Assembly (NCBI GenBank): GCA_963760285.1
Contig: CAVXCI010000001.1
Span: forward strand, 248,001 to 312,000
DNA length: 64,000 nucleotides
From: PALSA-278 sp963760285
GTDB taxonomy: Bacteria > Acidobacteriota > Terriglobia > Acidiferrales > UBA7541
Reading direction: 5' to 3'
Shown piece by piece: positions 36,703 to 44,894 of this stretch (the first letter of the stretch is position 1; the number at the start of each line of letters is the position of its first letter). The position numbers were made by a program, and so were the translations under genes. The notes under the pieces were generated by a model that saw nothing but the letters and a program-made list of their open reading frames with translations, was not told where the DNA came from and made no database searches.

Positions 36703-37368
36703 TCAGCTTGACGCCGGCGCTTCGGCGGGCGTTTCCGCGGAGGGGCGGATGTCTGATTCACCCACTTTGAAACGGGCATAGCGGCGAACCGCGATATTCT
36801 CGCCCAGCTTGGCGATCACCTGGTCAATCAATTCCTTCACCGTAACGCTTTCATCGCGGATAAAACGCTGTTCGTAGAGGCAGTTTTCCTCATAGAACTT
36901 TTCCATTTTTCCAGTAAGGATTTTCTCGACCACCGCATCGGGCTTGCCGCTGGCGCGAGCCTGCTCGCGATAGATTTCCTTTTCGCGGTCCAGAATTTCC
37001 TGGGTCACGTCCTCGCGGCGAAGGTAACGTGGATCCAGCGCGGCGATGTGCATGGAGACATCATGGCAAAGCTTCTGGAAGTCATCCGTGCGGGCCACGA
37101 AATCGCTCTCGCAATTCATTTCGGTGAGAACACCAATCCGCCCGCCGGCGTGAATGTAACAACTCACCAGCCCTTCCATGGTGGCGCGCTGGGCCTTTTT
37201 TTGCGCCGCGGCCTGTCCCTTCTTGCGGAGGACGTTGATGGCCTGCTCGATGTCGCCCTTGGCTTCCACCAGCGCGGCGCGGCAATCGCTGAAACCCGCT
37301 CCGGTGCGCTCGCGGAGCTCCTTCACCTGCTGCGCTGACACCTGAAACTGCTCTGAAGCTGCTGGCAT
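36703..37368 (-). CDS. tsf: Translation elongation factor Ts
   Basis: 221 residues from ATG 37368, which has GGAAGG nine bases before it; the longer frame to 37398 lacks this. VKELRERTGAGFSDCRAAL and the contact motif SDFVART(D/G)-type sequence CESDFVARTDDF are present. Nucleotide exchange factor for EF-Tu. It is shorter than the E. coli protein (no full second core repeat), like the compact forms of many bacteria. Confidence 0.95.
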   Translation of the reverse strand: MPAASEQFQVSAQQVKELRERTGAGFSDCRAALVEAKGDIEQAINVLRKKGQAAAQKKAQRATMEGLVSCYIHAGGRIGVLTEMNCESDFVARTDDFQKLCHDVSMHIAALDPRYLRREDVTQEILDREKEIYREQARASGKPDAVVEKILTGKMEKFYEENCLYEQRFIRDESVTVKELIDQVIAKLGENIAVRRYARFKVGESDIRPSAETPAEAPASS

Positions 37369-37508
37369 GATTTTTCCTTCCGTGGATTGAAATTCCATGA
37401 CCCCGTTGCGGCCGGGGCGCCAAACGATTTGCGTGATGACTTGGGCCGTGAGCCGTTTCAGCGAACCATGACCGGCCGCGAAGTCTCGTGGCGGCCAAAA
37501 GCCCTCGG

Positions 37509-38402
37509 CTATTTCGGCAACTCCTGGGTTTCCTCGGCGGCCTCTGGCGCGGGAGCCGCAACCTGGTCGGGGGGGACCTCCACGGTTTCACCCTCCACGA
37601 AATCGCCTTCCTGCTTTTCGTACGCTTCGTATGCGCTGGTATCCACGTATTCCACGGGTTCCTGCGAACCTTGCGCATCCGCGGCGGTTTTCTCCGAAGC
37701 AATCTGCGTCTGCTCAAACGACTGGCGGCCGGCGAGCACTGCGTCGGCAATCTTGGTGGCGAACAGGCGGATGGCGCGCAGCGCGTCGTCATTGCCGGGA
37801 ATCAATGCGTCCACGCAATCCGGGTCGCAGTTGGTGTCCACCACGGCCACCACGGGAATGCCCATGCGGCGGGCTTCCCGCACGGCGATGGCTTCCGCGC
37901 TGGGGTCAATCACGAACATCATGTCCGGAAGCGCGGTCATGTTTTCGACGCCCTGAAAATTCTGGACCAGGTGCTTCAACTCATGGTCCAGCCGCGAGGC
38001 TTCCTTCTTGGGAATGGCGGCCATGCGGCCGTCCTCGACCATGGCTTTCAGCGTCTTCATGCGCTTGATGGACTTCTGCAGCGTCGCCCAGTTGGTCAGC
38101 GTGCCGCCCAGCCAGCGGTGGTTTACATAGAACATGCCGCAGCGCTTGGCTTCCTCGGCGATGGCTTCCTGCGCCTGGCGCTTGGTGCCCACAAACAGCA
38201 TGGACTTGCCATGCGCGGACATTTCCGTGACGTAGCGCGCGGCTTCGCGGAACATCTTTACCGTCTTCTGGAGATCGATAATGTGAATCCCGTTGCGCTC
38301 GCCGTAAATATACTCGCGCATCTTGGGATTCCAGCGGCGGGTCTGGTGGCCGAAGTGAACACCGGCTTCCAGCAAATCTTTCATCGAAATTTCTACTGGC
38401 AT
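37509..38402 (-). CDS. rpsB: 30S ribosomal protein S2
   Basis: 297 residues. Begins MPVEISMKDLLEAGVHFGHQ; RWLGGTLTNWATL and PGNDDALRAIRLFATKIADAV confirm S2. The C-terminal 60 residues are an acidic Glu/Pro-rich tail. Followed by tsf as in most bacteria. Confidence 0.97.
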   Translation of the reverse strand: MPVEISMKDLLEAGVHFGHQTRRWNPKMREYIYGERNGIHIIDLQKTVKMFREAARYVTEMSAHGKSMLFVGTKRQAQEAIAEEAKRCGMFYVNHRWLGGTLTNWATLQKSIKRMKTLKAMVEDGRMAAIPKKEASRLDHELKHLVQNFQGVENMTALPDMMFVIDPSAEAIAVREARRMGIPVVAVVDTNCDPDCVDALIPGNDDALRAIRLFATKIADAVLAGRQSFEQTQIASEKTAADAQGSQEPVEYVDTSAYEAYEKQEGDFVEGETVEVPPDQVAAPAPEAAEETQELPK

Positions 38403-38530
38403 ATCTCTCCTTGATTGAATGGATGTTTTCCCGGTGGAACCGGGGCGCTGCGTTCACGCCCGCGAAATCCGCGAGCCCATCGCACCGCGGCAACATCCTT
38501 TTTTGCCGGCCTCTTGCCGGCCGTGGATTT

Positions 38531-38568
38531 ATCCGGGCCAGCGGAGAAAAATCCCCGCCGGCCCGGAT
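38531..38568. promoter_or_regulatory. Strong hairpin between rpsI and rpsB
   Basis: Perfect nine-base arms ATCCGGGCC (38531-38539) and GGCCCGGAT (38560-38568) with further inner pairing around a short A/T loop. A second inverted repeat GCCGGC...GCCGGC lies next to it at about 38506-38522. Neither has a following U-run on the minus strand, so it looks like an rpsB leader structure or attenuator more than a simple terminator. Confidence 0.5.
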
Positions 38569-38580
38569 GCGAAAAACAGA

Positions 38581-38997
38581 CTAGCGCTTGCTGTACTGGA
38601 AGCGGCGGCGCGCGCCCTTCTGCCCGTACTTCTTGCGCTCTTTCATGCGCGAATCGCGCGTCAAAAATCCGTTGGTGCGCAGCGAATGGTGCAATTCCGG
38701 ATTGAACTTCGCCAGCGCGCGGGAAATCCCCATTCGAATGGCGCCCGCCTGTCCGCCCACGCCGCCACCCTTCACGGTGGCCTTGATTTCCAGCTGGTCC
38801 TGCGTCTGCGTGAACTTCAACACTTCAATGGCGGTATTGTGCCACACCACGTTCTTGAAATAATCTTCCACCGGCCGTCCGTTGACGGTGAACTTGGCTG
38901 CGCCGGCTTTAATGTACACGCGCGCGATGGATTCCTTGCGGCGTCCCGTGCCGTAGAATATTTGCTGTCCCGCGTTTCCAGTTTCGGTCGAACTCAC
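38581..38997 (-). CDS. rpsI: 30S ribosomal protein S9
   Basis: 138 residues from GTG 38997, which is preceded by GGGAGGAAAGT. YGTGRRKESIARVYIKAG and the C-terminal GQKGARRRFQYSKR that reaches P-site tRNA are present. An ATG at 39012 is in frame but lies within the ribosome-binding region. It is downstream of rplM, the usual order. Confidence 0.96.
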   Translation of the reverse strand: MSSTETGNAGQQIFYGTGRRKESIARVYIKAGAAKFTVNGRPVEDYFKNVVWHNTAIEVLKFTQTQDQLEIKATVKGGGVGGQAGAIRMGISRALAKFNPELHHSLRTNGFLTRDSRMKERKKYGQKGARRRFQYSKR

Positions 38998-39035
38998 ACT
39001 TTCCTCCCGCATCTCGAATCTCGTGATTGAAAAGA

Positions 39036-39509
39036 TCAGGCGGCGCAAAAACCCGGAATTAAACAGTCGCCGGCTGGGGGTTTTGCCCCGTGTGGCGCTG
39101 CCAGGCCTTCCTTGCCATTGTAGACGCGCAATTTCTTGGCGCGGCTGGCGCGCAGCTTGTTCTTGGGAAGCATGCCCAACACCGCTTCACGGACCACAAA
39201 ATCCGCGCGCTTGGGCATCAGCCGCTGGATGGGAATTTCCTTCAATCCGCCGGGATAGCCGCTGTGCGTGCGATAAATCTTCTGCTGCAATTTGTTTCCA
39301 GTCAGGCGAATGCGGTCGGCGTTAATCACCACCACGTGGTCGCCGCAATCCAGGTGCGGCGTGAAATTGGGCTTGTCCTTGCCAATCAGCAGGCTCGCCA
39401 CGCGGGTGGCCACGCGCCCCAGGGCATGCCCATCGGCGTCCACCACCACCCAACGGTTTCCGACCATCAATTCTTCGGCCTCTCGGCCCTTGGCTACGTG
39501 AGTACGCAT
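39036..39509 (-). CDS. rplM: 50S ribosomal protein L13
   Basis: 157 residues from ATG 39509. WVVVDADGHALGRVAT and the signature PKNKLRASRAKKLRVY are present. The last ~28 residues (from NGKEG onward) do not look like a normal L13 end. The adjacent frame reads HTGQNPQPATV and then stops at 39059, nearer the expected length, so a small indel near 39115 is possible. The start is chosen from the conserved N-terminus and GAGG upstream. Confidence 0.93.
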   Translation of the reverse strand: MRTHVAKGREAEELMVGNRWVVVDADGHALGRVATRVASLLIGKDKPNFTPHLDCGDHVVVINADRIRLTGNKLQQKIYRTHSGYPGGLKEIPIQRLMPKRADFVVREAVLGMLPKNKLRASRAKKLRVYNGKEGLAAPHGAKPPAGDCLIPGFCAA

Positions 39510-39546
39510 TACCCAATCACACCTCTTGCTATAGAGACAAACGTTA

Positions 39547-39575
39547 ACGTTACGGGAAGCCGCGGATTTTGTCAA
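39547..39575 (-). promoter_or_regulatory. Sigma-70 promoter of rplM-rpsI
   Basis: TTGACA (39575-39570), a 17-base spacer and TAACGT (39552-39547) on the minus strand, about 40 bases before the rplM start. The -10 lies inside the palindrome AACGTTAACGTT. Confidence 0.7.
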
Positions 39576-39658
39576 CGCATCCGCTCCCTTCCACGGCTGA
39601 ACAGGCGATCCGTGTTCCATACCGACTTTTTAATGCCAATCAATTCGACCGGTGGATT

Positions 39659-40057
39659 TCACAGGTTGCGCCCGAGAGTCACCCGCACTCTCTTCGAATT
39701 GCTGAAGTAGAACCACCACGCAAAAATGACAAGGATGTTTCCCAGCCCGATTTCCATTGCGTGCGTATTCCCGAATCTCTGCACGAGGAAGAGGCTGGCG
39801 AGCATAAGGCCAGTTACGAAGAAAACCTTCAAGTGGATCAACGCGTTGGATTTTCTGCGCCAGATTGCTGTTCCCACGTAAATTCCGTAGATGCAATGGG
39901 CGACTCTTCCCAATGACATTCCAGTGATCGGTCGGATCGAGCCGTTCAGCGTTAATAAGCCAAAAGGCCCCAGGATTGTGAGTCCGACGCAGAACAGCAG
40001 GAGCCACCCCTGCACGCCATTCCACTCCCGCGCGATGTCCGCTTCTTGGCGAATCAT
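39659..40057 (-). CDS. DUF2569-family membrane protein
   Basis: 132 residues with four hydrophobic segments. NGVQGWLLLFCVGLT near the start and WWFYFSNSKRVRVTLG at the end are typical of DUF2569. Function unknown. No partner gene is evident. Confidence 0.7.
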   Translation of the reverse strand: MIRQEADIAREWNGVQGWLLLFCVGLTILGPFGLLTLNGSIRPITGMSLGRVAHCIYGIYVGTAIWRRKSNALIHLKVFFVTGLMLASLFLVQRFGNTHAMEIGLGNILVIFAWWFYFSNSKRVRVTLGRNL

Positions 40058-40191
40058 TCAGTTCCACATGATACGCCATGCACCTTGTGGAGAGGTCCTG
40101 ACCTACATTCACCCCTCCCGCTGTGGGTGTTCGCGCACAGCGAGGGTGCAGTTTCGCGGGCCCCGCACATCTCCTCGATTGGTCCGCTCGA

Positions 40192-40220
40192 TTGACCCGC
40201 CATTCCCGCGCGCCTATACT
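40192..40220 (+). promoter_or_regulatory. Sigma-70 promoter of the truncated thiolase copy
   Basis: TTGACC (40192-40197), a 17-base spacer and TATACT (40215-40220), about 68 bases before the ATG at 40289. The same two boxes occur upstream of the second thiolase. Confidence 0.65.
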
Positions 40221-40288
40221 GAATTTTCCGGGCAAAATTTTGCGTCCGGACTGCAATTGTTTTCATCCATTGTTGGGGAGAAATAGCC

Positions 40289-40423
40289 ATGGAAAATCCG
40301 GTGATATTGAGCGCGGTCCGCACGCCCGTGGGGAAATTTATGGGAGGCCTCGCGCCGCTTACCGCAACAGAGCTGGGCGCAAAAGCCATATCCGAAGCGG
40401 TGCGCCGCGCGGAAATTGACGGG
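40289..40423 (+). pseudogene. Truncated 5' fragment of an acetyl-CoA acetyltransferase gene
   Basis: The first ~44 codons closely match the thiolase that begins at 42005 (for example SAVRTP, GGLAPLTATELGAKAI and EAVRRAEID). Homology then stops abruptly at the 15-bp inverted repeat at 40422. The active-site Cys region and everything after it are missing, so the fragment cannot be an enzyme. The two copies differ at several residues, so this is not an exact assembly duplicate. Confidence 0.85.
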
Positions 40424-40436
40424 ATAGGAGACAGGG
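40422..40436 (+). repeat. Left 15-bp inverted repeat of a ~1.47-kb segment
   Basis: GGATAGGAGACAGGG, an exact reverse complement of 41880-41894. It sits directly where the truncated thiolase loses homology. GGAAATTGAC lies just outside it (40411-40420) and again just outside the right repeat (41901-41910). Confidence 0.75.
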
Positions 40437-40472
40437 CATGCGAAACTGCCCCCCCCTGCTGTGACGCCCGCA

Positions 40473-40490
40473 TGTCGCAATGCTGCGACA
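40473..40490. promoter_or_regulatory. Dyad-symmetric site
   Basis: Seven-base arms TGTCGCA / TGCGACA with a four-base centre. It resembles an activator or repressor site; no cognate regulator is in the window. Confidence 0.4.
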
Positions 40491-40548
40491 GTTTGAGAGA
40501 TGTGACTGGGGCTTTTCCGTACCGGCGTTAGAAAGGAGAATTCTCAGG

Positions 40549-40653
40549 ATGGAAGCTGGAAGACCGATCTCCGTCACATCAATGACCGAATCCCTCCAAG
40601 CTGATATGCGTAATATCATGGGTCAACTTCACGATGAGAAAAAACGATATTGA
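40549..40653 (+). CDS. Possible 34-residue ORF
   Basis: ATG preceded by AAAGGAG (ten bases), encoding MEAGRPISVTSMTES and ending HDEKKRY. It lies inside the inverted-repeat segment. No homology is recognised and the ORF may be chance. Confidence 0.25.
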   Translation: MEAGRPISVTSMTESLQADMRNIMGQLHDEKKRY

Positions 40654-40711
40654 TTCTGGAATTGGTGACCAGATTGCGCTTTTTTGTTAAGCGCTCTGAG
40701 GAATTTGCATT

Positions 40712-41608
40712 TTAGACCGCGTGCCCCCTTTGCTGTGACTTCTGCTTAAGGTTGGCTCTGAACTCAAGAGCTTGACGCTCGTCCTCCTCTATTTTGTTCG
40801 CGTCTGGAAACACAGGGTGCATCCTCTTGAGAAGATCACAAGCGTACAAAACTGTATACGAAAGTCGATAATAGGCCATGAGCCAGATGATATGTTGGTT
40901 TTTGGGTTTATCTAGGCCAAGGATGAAGTTGGCCCGCACCGCGAGTCGGATCGCAAGAGAATCAGTCCAAACCTCCTGCGCTTGCTTGATCCTCTCGTCT
41001 GAGAAGAAACCGTAGTAGTCGGAATAATTGGCGAGAAAAGTCTTGAGTTCCGGCTCCTTACTAAAATAGATTTCGGCCGCTGCTTCAGCATCCTCATCCG
41101 GCACATCCATCTGTCCTGATTCGCTCATGAAACGTCTGAGGCATGAAACTACCAGATATATGTAGAGTTGTTTTGTTTCCTCGTCGCGGAAGATTTCGTC
41201 CTCAGCCGCATAGTGGACCATCAAGCGAATTGCGAGGCAATAAAAAGCGATTGCGAACTCAGCAAACAACCGGGGCCGAGCCGAGGCGATGCGCTCCAAA
41301 TTTTGGTCATCTATGTCGGAGATTCCTCCCACAAACTCCGCGGCAGCATCCGCTCCCAAATTCTCAACGGTGGCGGCAAGGAGCATTGGTGAAGCAGAAA
41401 TGGGGGTATCCGCCTCCACCGTCTGGGTGCCCTGCTCACGCTTGCTGGGAGGGCCTTTCAATTTTTGCAGCAGATCGCGCATCGCCGTGACCGTTCCTCG
41501 CGGCGATGGATTCTCTGGAACAGACGCAGACATCCCGGTTGATGTGCCGCAAGCCCGACAGAACAAGTCTTCCGGCTCGACCCCTTTTCCGCAATGGGAG
41601 CAATACAT
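40712..41608 (-). CDS. Zinc-ribbon protein of unknown function
   Basis: 298 residues from MYCSHCGKG. The N-terminal zinc ribbon has CSHC and CRAC. After a polar linker (about 25-80) comes a helical domain without membrane segments or known catalytic motifs. It is the only substantial gene inside the segment bounded by the 15-bp inverted repeats. Base composition is less GC-rich than the flanks. I do not recognise the helical domain; a transposase is ruled out by the lack of any DDE, HUH or Tyr signature. Confidence 0.7.
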   Translation of the reverse strand: MYCSHCGKGVEPEDLFCRACGTSTGMSASVPENPSPRGTVTAMRDLLQKLKGPPSKREQGTQTVEADTPISASPMLLAATVENLGADAAAEFVGGISDIDDQNLERIASARPRLFAEFAIAFYCLAIRLMVHYAAEDEIFRDEETKQLYIYLVVSCLRRFMSESGQMDVPDEDAEAAAEIYFSKEPELKTFLANYSDYYGFFSDERIKQAQEVWTDSLAIRLAVRANFILGLDKPKNQHIIWLMAYYRLSYTVLYACDLLKRMHPVFPDANKIEEDERQALEFRANLKQKSQQRGHAV

Positions 41609-41879
41609 TTGAACCTCTAACAACACCGCCGTCGCCGCGCCGGTCTCCAGTCTAGCGCGTTACCGCACATTAAAAAAACAAGATCGCCTACCATCATCCT
41701 GAAAAGCTGGGAGCCCTCGCTTCTTGAGCCATTACCTCGCTCGCCGACTTCCTAACCTCTTGAAGCCAAGGCTGTGTATTTGCCAATGGGCTACAACTAC
41801 GTATTCGATTCTCCATTCGACAAGAGGAGGGTGTCACGAACACTGAATCCGTATGCAAAGATAAGGCAGTCTCAGAACT

Positions 41880-41894
41880 CCCTGTCTCCTATCC
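41880..41894 (-). repeat. Right 15-bp inverted repeat of the ~1.47-kb segment
   Basis: CCCTGTCTCCTATCC, exact reverse complement of 40422-40436. Six bases further out GGAAATTGAC recurs. An ACTGCC block is also shared 8-9 bases inside each end. Confidence 0.75.
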
Positions 41895-41905
41895 GCGATC
41901 GGAAA

Positions 41906-41935
41906 TTGACCGGAAACGGCGGCGTTGCCTATACT
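41906..41935 (+). promoter_or_regulatory. Sigma-70 promoter of the second thiolase
   Basis: TTGACC (41906-41911), an 18-base spacer and TATACT (41930-41935). The start codon lies 69 bases downstream, preceded by AAGGAGAG. Confidence 0.65.
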
Positions 41936-42004
41936 CGCAGGCTGATGCAACGCGGTGAGTCCGCGCGAACGCCGCGCGCATCTGAAATTCTAAGGAGAGT
42001 TCCA

Positions 42005-43186
42005 ATGGAACAACCTGTGATCCTGAGCGCTGTGCGCACGCCCATGGGGAAATTTCAGGGCGGCCTGTCGCCGCTTACCGCAACAGAACTTGGCGCGAAG
42101 GCCATCGCCGAAGCGGTGCGCCGCGCGGAAATTGATCCCGCGCAAGTGGATGAAGCCATCATGGGCAACGTGGTGCAGGCGGGGCTGGGACAAAATCCCG
42201 CGCGCCAGGCGGCGCTGCGCGGCGGGCTGAATCATCGCGTGGCGGCGATGACCATTAATAAGGTGTGCGGATCGGGACTGAAGGCCGTGGGACTGGCGGC
42301 GCAGGCGATTCAAATCGGCGAGTCGGAAATCGTGGTGGCCGGCGGAATGGAATCCATGTCCAACGCGCCGTATCTGCTGACCAACGCGCGCACCGGCTAC
42401 CGTCTGGGCAACGGCGAATTGTTGACTCCATGATTCGCGACGGATTGTGGGACGCGTACGAGAATTTCCACATGGGCGTGACGGCGGAACTGGTGGCGGA
42501 AAAATATAAAATCACGCGCGAAGAGCAGGACCGCTTCGCGCTGGAAAGCCATCAGAAAGCCATCGGGCGTGGAAATCGTGCTTCCTCGAAGCGCAGGTGG
42601 TTCCGGTCGAAGTGCCGCAGAAAAAAGGCGCGCCCGTGATTATCAACAAGGACGAATCGCCGCGCGAAGACACCACGCTGGAAGCGCTGGCGAAGCTGCG
42701 TCCCGCATTCAAGAAAGACGGCACGGTCACCGCGGGCAACGCTCCGGGCACGAATGACGGCGCGGCGGCGCTGGTGGTGGCCAGCGAGAAAGCCGCGCGG
42801 CAAAACTGGACATGCGCCGATGGCGCGGATTGTGGCGCAGGCGGTCAGCGGCGTGGAACCGAAGTGGGTGATGATGGCGCCGGTGGACGCGGTGGAGAAA
42901 TTGCTGCAAAAAACCGGATGGGATCGCGACAAGGACGTTGATCTTTATGAATTGAACGAAGCGTTTTCGGTGGCGGCGATCGCGGTGACGCGGCAAGCTG
43001 AAACTGAATCCGGAAAAAGTGAACGTGAACGGCGGCGCGGTGGCGATTGGGCATCCCATCGGAGCGTCGGGCGCGCGAATTCTGGTCACGCTGCTTTATG
43101 AAATGCAGCGGCGCAACGTGAAGCGCGGGATCGCCGCGCTGTGCCTGGGCGGAGGGAACGCGGTAGCGTTGGCGGTGGAGCGGTAG
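42005..43186 (+). pseudogene. Acetyl-CoA acetyltransferase (thiolase) broken by about four frameshifts
   Basis: Joined across frames, the sequence gives a full thiolase of about 390 residues that would condense two acetyl-CoA to acetoacetyl-CoA. The nucleophilic Cys (NKVCGSGLKAV), NEAFSVAA, GHPIGASGARILV and the second Cys (LCLGGGN) are all intact. Frame breaks fall near 42420, 42565, 42800 and 42998. Every catalytic residue is kept, so loss is recent or the breaks are sequencing errors. The 3-hydroxyacyl-CoA dehydrogenase at 57531 would be the next enzyme in the same pathway. Confidence 0.85.
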
Positions 43187-43244
43187 AGAGCATTGCGGGC
43201 CGAAAAAGGGACGCGAAAAACGGGAGAAGCCTAATTTCAAATTG

Positions 43245-43276
43245 CACTTTTTTGCGTCTAAAAAGTGTCCCTATTA
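43245..43276 (+). repeat. Hairpin repeat unit, copy 1
   Basis: Arms CACTTTTT (43245-43252) and AAAAAGTG (43260-43267), seven-base loop, followed by TCCCTATTA. The same arm-loop-AGTG-TCCCTATT layout recurs at 43309-43341 and 56186-56221. Confidence 0.7.
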
Positions 43277-43308
43277 GAAATCTATATATTATTGATTATA
43301 ATGGACTT

Positions 43309-43341
43309 AACATTTTGCGACTGTAAAAAGTGTCCCTATTA
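43309..43341 (+). repeat. Hairpin repeat unit, copy 2
   Basis: Imperfect arms ACATTTT / AAAAAGTG followed by TCCCTATTA. It shares TTTTGCG and the 3' half with copy 1, 65 bases away. Confidence 0.6.
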
Positions 43342-43507
43342 TGAATTCGTTTTTTGTTCGCTTTTAACCCTTCCCTGCCAGCGCATTTCGCAATTTCGCT
43401 GCCTCGCGATTGCGGGGCGGCAGCTCCGGCCATCTGTGGTAGACTCCCGCGCATGAAGCCCGCAAAGCGCCGCGATAGAAAACCATGAATACGGCATTTG
43501 TAATGAC

Positions 43508-43678
43508 ATGGTGTGCCTCTTTGGGTCTGCGGTTGCTGTCTCCGTAGCATTTGTGGTTCTCATGCAAATGAAACGTGGTCGCCTTTCCCGCGCCAAGGCA
43601 TATACGTTAATGGCCACTGTATTGGCGTGTGATCTGATTCTAGCAATCTACGCCGTCAGGTGGACTCACCGCTTGTAA
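43508..43678 (+). CDS. Possible small membrane protein
   Basis: 56 residues with two hydrophobic stretches (VAVSVAFVVLM and LMATVLACDLILAIY) separated by a basic loop KRGRLSRAK. No good ribosome-binding site is seen, and the family is not recognised. It could be a remnant. Confidence 0.35.
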   Translation: MVCLFGSAVAVSVAFVVLMQMKRGRLSRAKAYTLMATVLACDLILAIYAVRWTHRL

Positions 43679-43751
43679 GGCGTCCGTGCATTTGTCACGT
43701 ATAGAATTGCGCCGAAAGCACCGCGTTAAGCGGTGAAATGAGGAGTATCCA

Positions 43752-44159
43752 GTGGCAGGTGATGGCGGTTCGCAGATTACCGGGATAGCCCCGCAGTTTC
43801 TGGTTGATGATCTTGACCGGGCCATTGCGTACTATCTTGACAAGCTCGGCTTCGAACTCGATTTCAAGTATCAGTCATTCTATGCGGCTGTGGCGCGTGA
43901 TGGGTTCGCGATACACCTCAAGTGCGCGCCGAAAACGACCGCCGACAGAGAGCACCGGAAACAGAACGAGCATCTGGACGCGTACATTTCCGTGTCGGGT
44001 ATCCGGCACCTGTTCAGCGAGCTGCAAACGCGTGGAGCGAAAGTGATAACGCCCCTCGAACAGAGACCCTGGGCATGCCTGGATTTCTACGTCGAGGATC
44101 TTGACGGCTACATTCTCTGTTTCAGTGAACTGAACCCTGACGCCTCCAGCAGCCCGTAA
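43752..44159 (+). CDS. VOC-superfamily (glyoxalase/bleomycin-resistance-like) protein
   Basis: 135 residues, one vicinal-oxygen-chelate module: VDDLDRAIAYYLDKLGFELDF at the start (split motif) and FYVEDLDGYILCFSE at the end carrying the metal-ligand Glu. Such proteins include glyoxalase I and antibiotic-binding proteins; substrate cannot be told. The GTG start has AGGAG seven bases upstream. Confidence 0.8.
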   Translation: MAGDGGSQITGIAPQFLVDDLDRAIAYYLDKLGFELDFKYQSFYAAVARDGFAIHLKCAPKTTADREHRKQNEHLDAYISVSGIRHLFSELQTRGAKVITPLEQRPWACLDFYVEDLDGYILCFSELNPDASSSP

Positions 44160-44354
44160 TTCAAGAAGCTATAAAACGGGTTCGTCAAAGCCAAAATCCA
44201 GGCAAAAAACGAGCCGTCGGAATCGCGCAGCCTGGTGGGGGTGCTCTGGCGACAAATTCCTTGTGTCCGGGGTGGGAGGGGCATACGATGCGCGAGACAG
44301 AGGTCCAAATCTAAGGTTCCGGTTGGATCCAAACAGAGAGCGGAGGAACGAGCC

Positions 44355-44894
44355 ATGACCAGAATCCTATCCTTGCTGATGGTGGTTGTTGCGGTGGTGC
44401 TCGCTGGCTTAGGTGGCAGGGCCATTCCGCCCAGCAGGACAAATACACTCTGCAAGTGCCGAATGGGCTCAAGTTCTCTGATTTCAGGGGATACGAAAAC
44501 TGGCAGGTTGTCGCCGTCAGCCAGACCGATGATCTGCTTAAGGTGATGGTGGCCAATCCCACGATGATGGACGCCTACCGCGCCGGCATTCCCGGCAATG
44601 GCAAGCCTTTCCCTGACGGCTCCAAGATTGCCAAGATCGAGTGGAAACCAAAAAAGAGCACCGAGGCCCCCTTTTCCGTCAGGATACCGGAAAGCTTGCA
44701 AGATATTTTTTTCATCGAGAAGGATAGGAAGCGATTCCCGAACACGAAGGGATGGGCCTACGCCGTGTTTGACTATAACCCCGCGTCCGACAAGTTCAGC
44801 GCCCAATGCGACCGGTATCGTCAATTGCGGGTTCACGTGCCACACGATCGTGGCGAAAAAGGACTACATTTTCACAGAGTACGGGAATCGGTGA
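44355..44894 (+). pseudogene. Cytochrome P460-family protein broken by two frameshifts
   Basis: A signal peptide (MTRILSLLMVVVAVVLAGL) is followed, after a frame break near 44415, by a P460-like domain (FSDFRGYENWQVVAVSQT, KVMVANPTMMDAYRAGIPG). A second break near 44808 leads to the heme site CGFTCHT and the end IVAKKDYIFTEYGNR. P460 cytochromes are periplasmic heme proteins that oxidise hydroxylamine or bind NO. All parts are present if two bases are restored, so errors are as likely as decay. Confidence 0.75.

Larger units (their letters stand above)
41609..42004. other. Intergenic region upstream of the second thiolase
   Basis: It holds the right inverted repeat (41880-41894) and the thiolase promoter. 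On the minus strand a 40-codon open frame (41816-41694, starting MENRIRSC) has no ribosome-binding site and is not called as a gene. Confidence 0.5.
43187..43507. other. Non-coding stretch with two hairpin repeats
   Basis: 321 bases without a supported gene. AT-rich in the middle. The hairpin repeats at 43245-43276 and 43309-43341 are its only clear structure. Confidence 0.5.

Noticed and set aside
41694..41816. 40-codon minus-strand ORF upstream of the zinc-ribbon gene
   Set aside because: No ribosome-binding site and no family; too short to support.
40411..41910. GGAAATTGAC direct repeats as a transposon target-site duplication
   Set aside because: Not accepted as proven: the left copy is conserved thiolase coding sequence and the right copy overlaps the second promoter's -35 box, so both have other reasons to exist.
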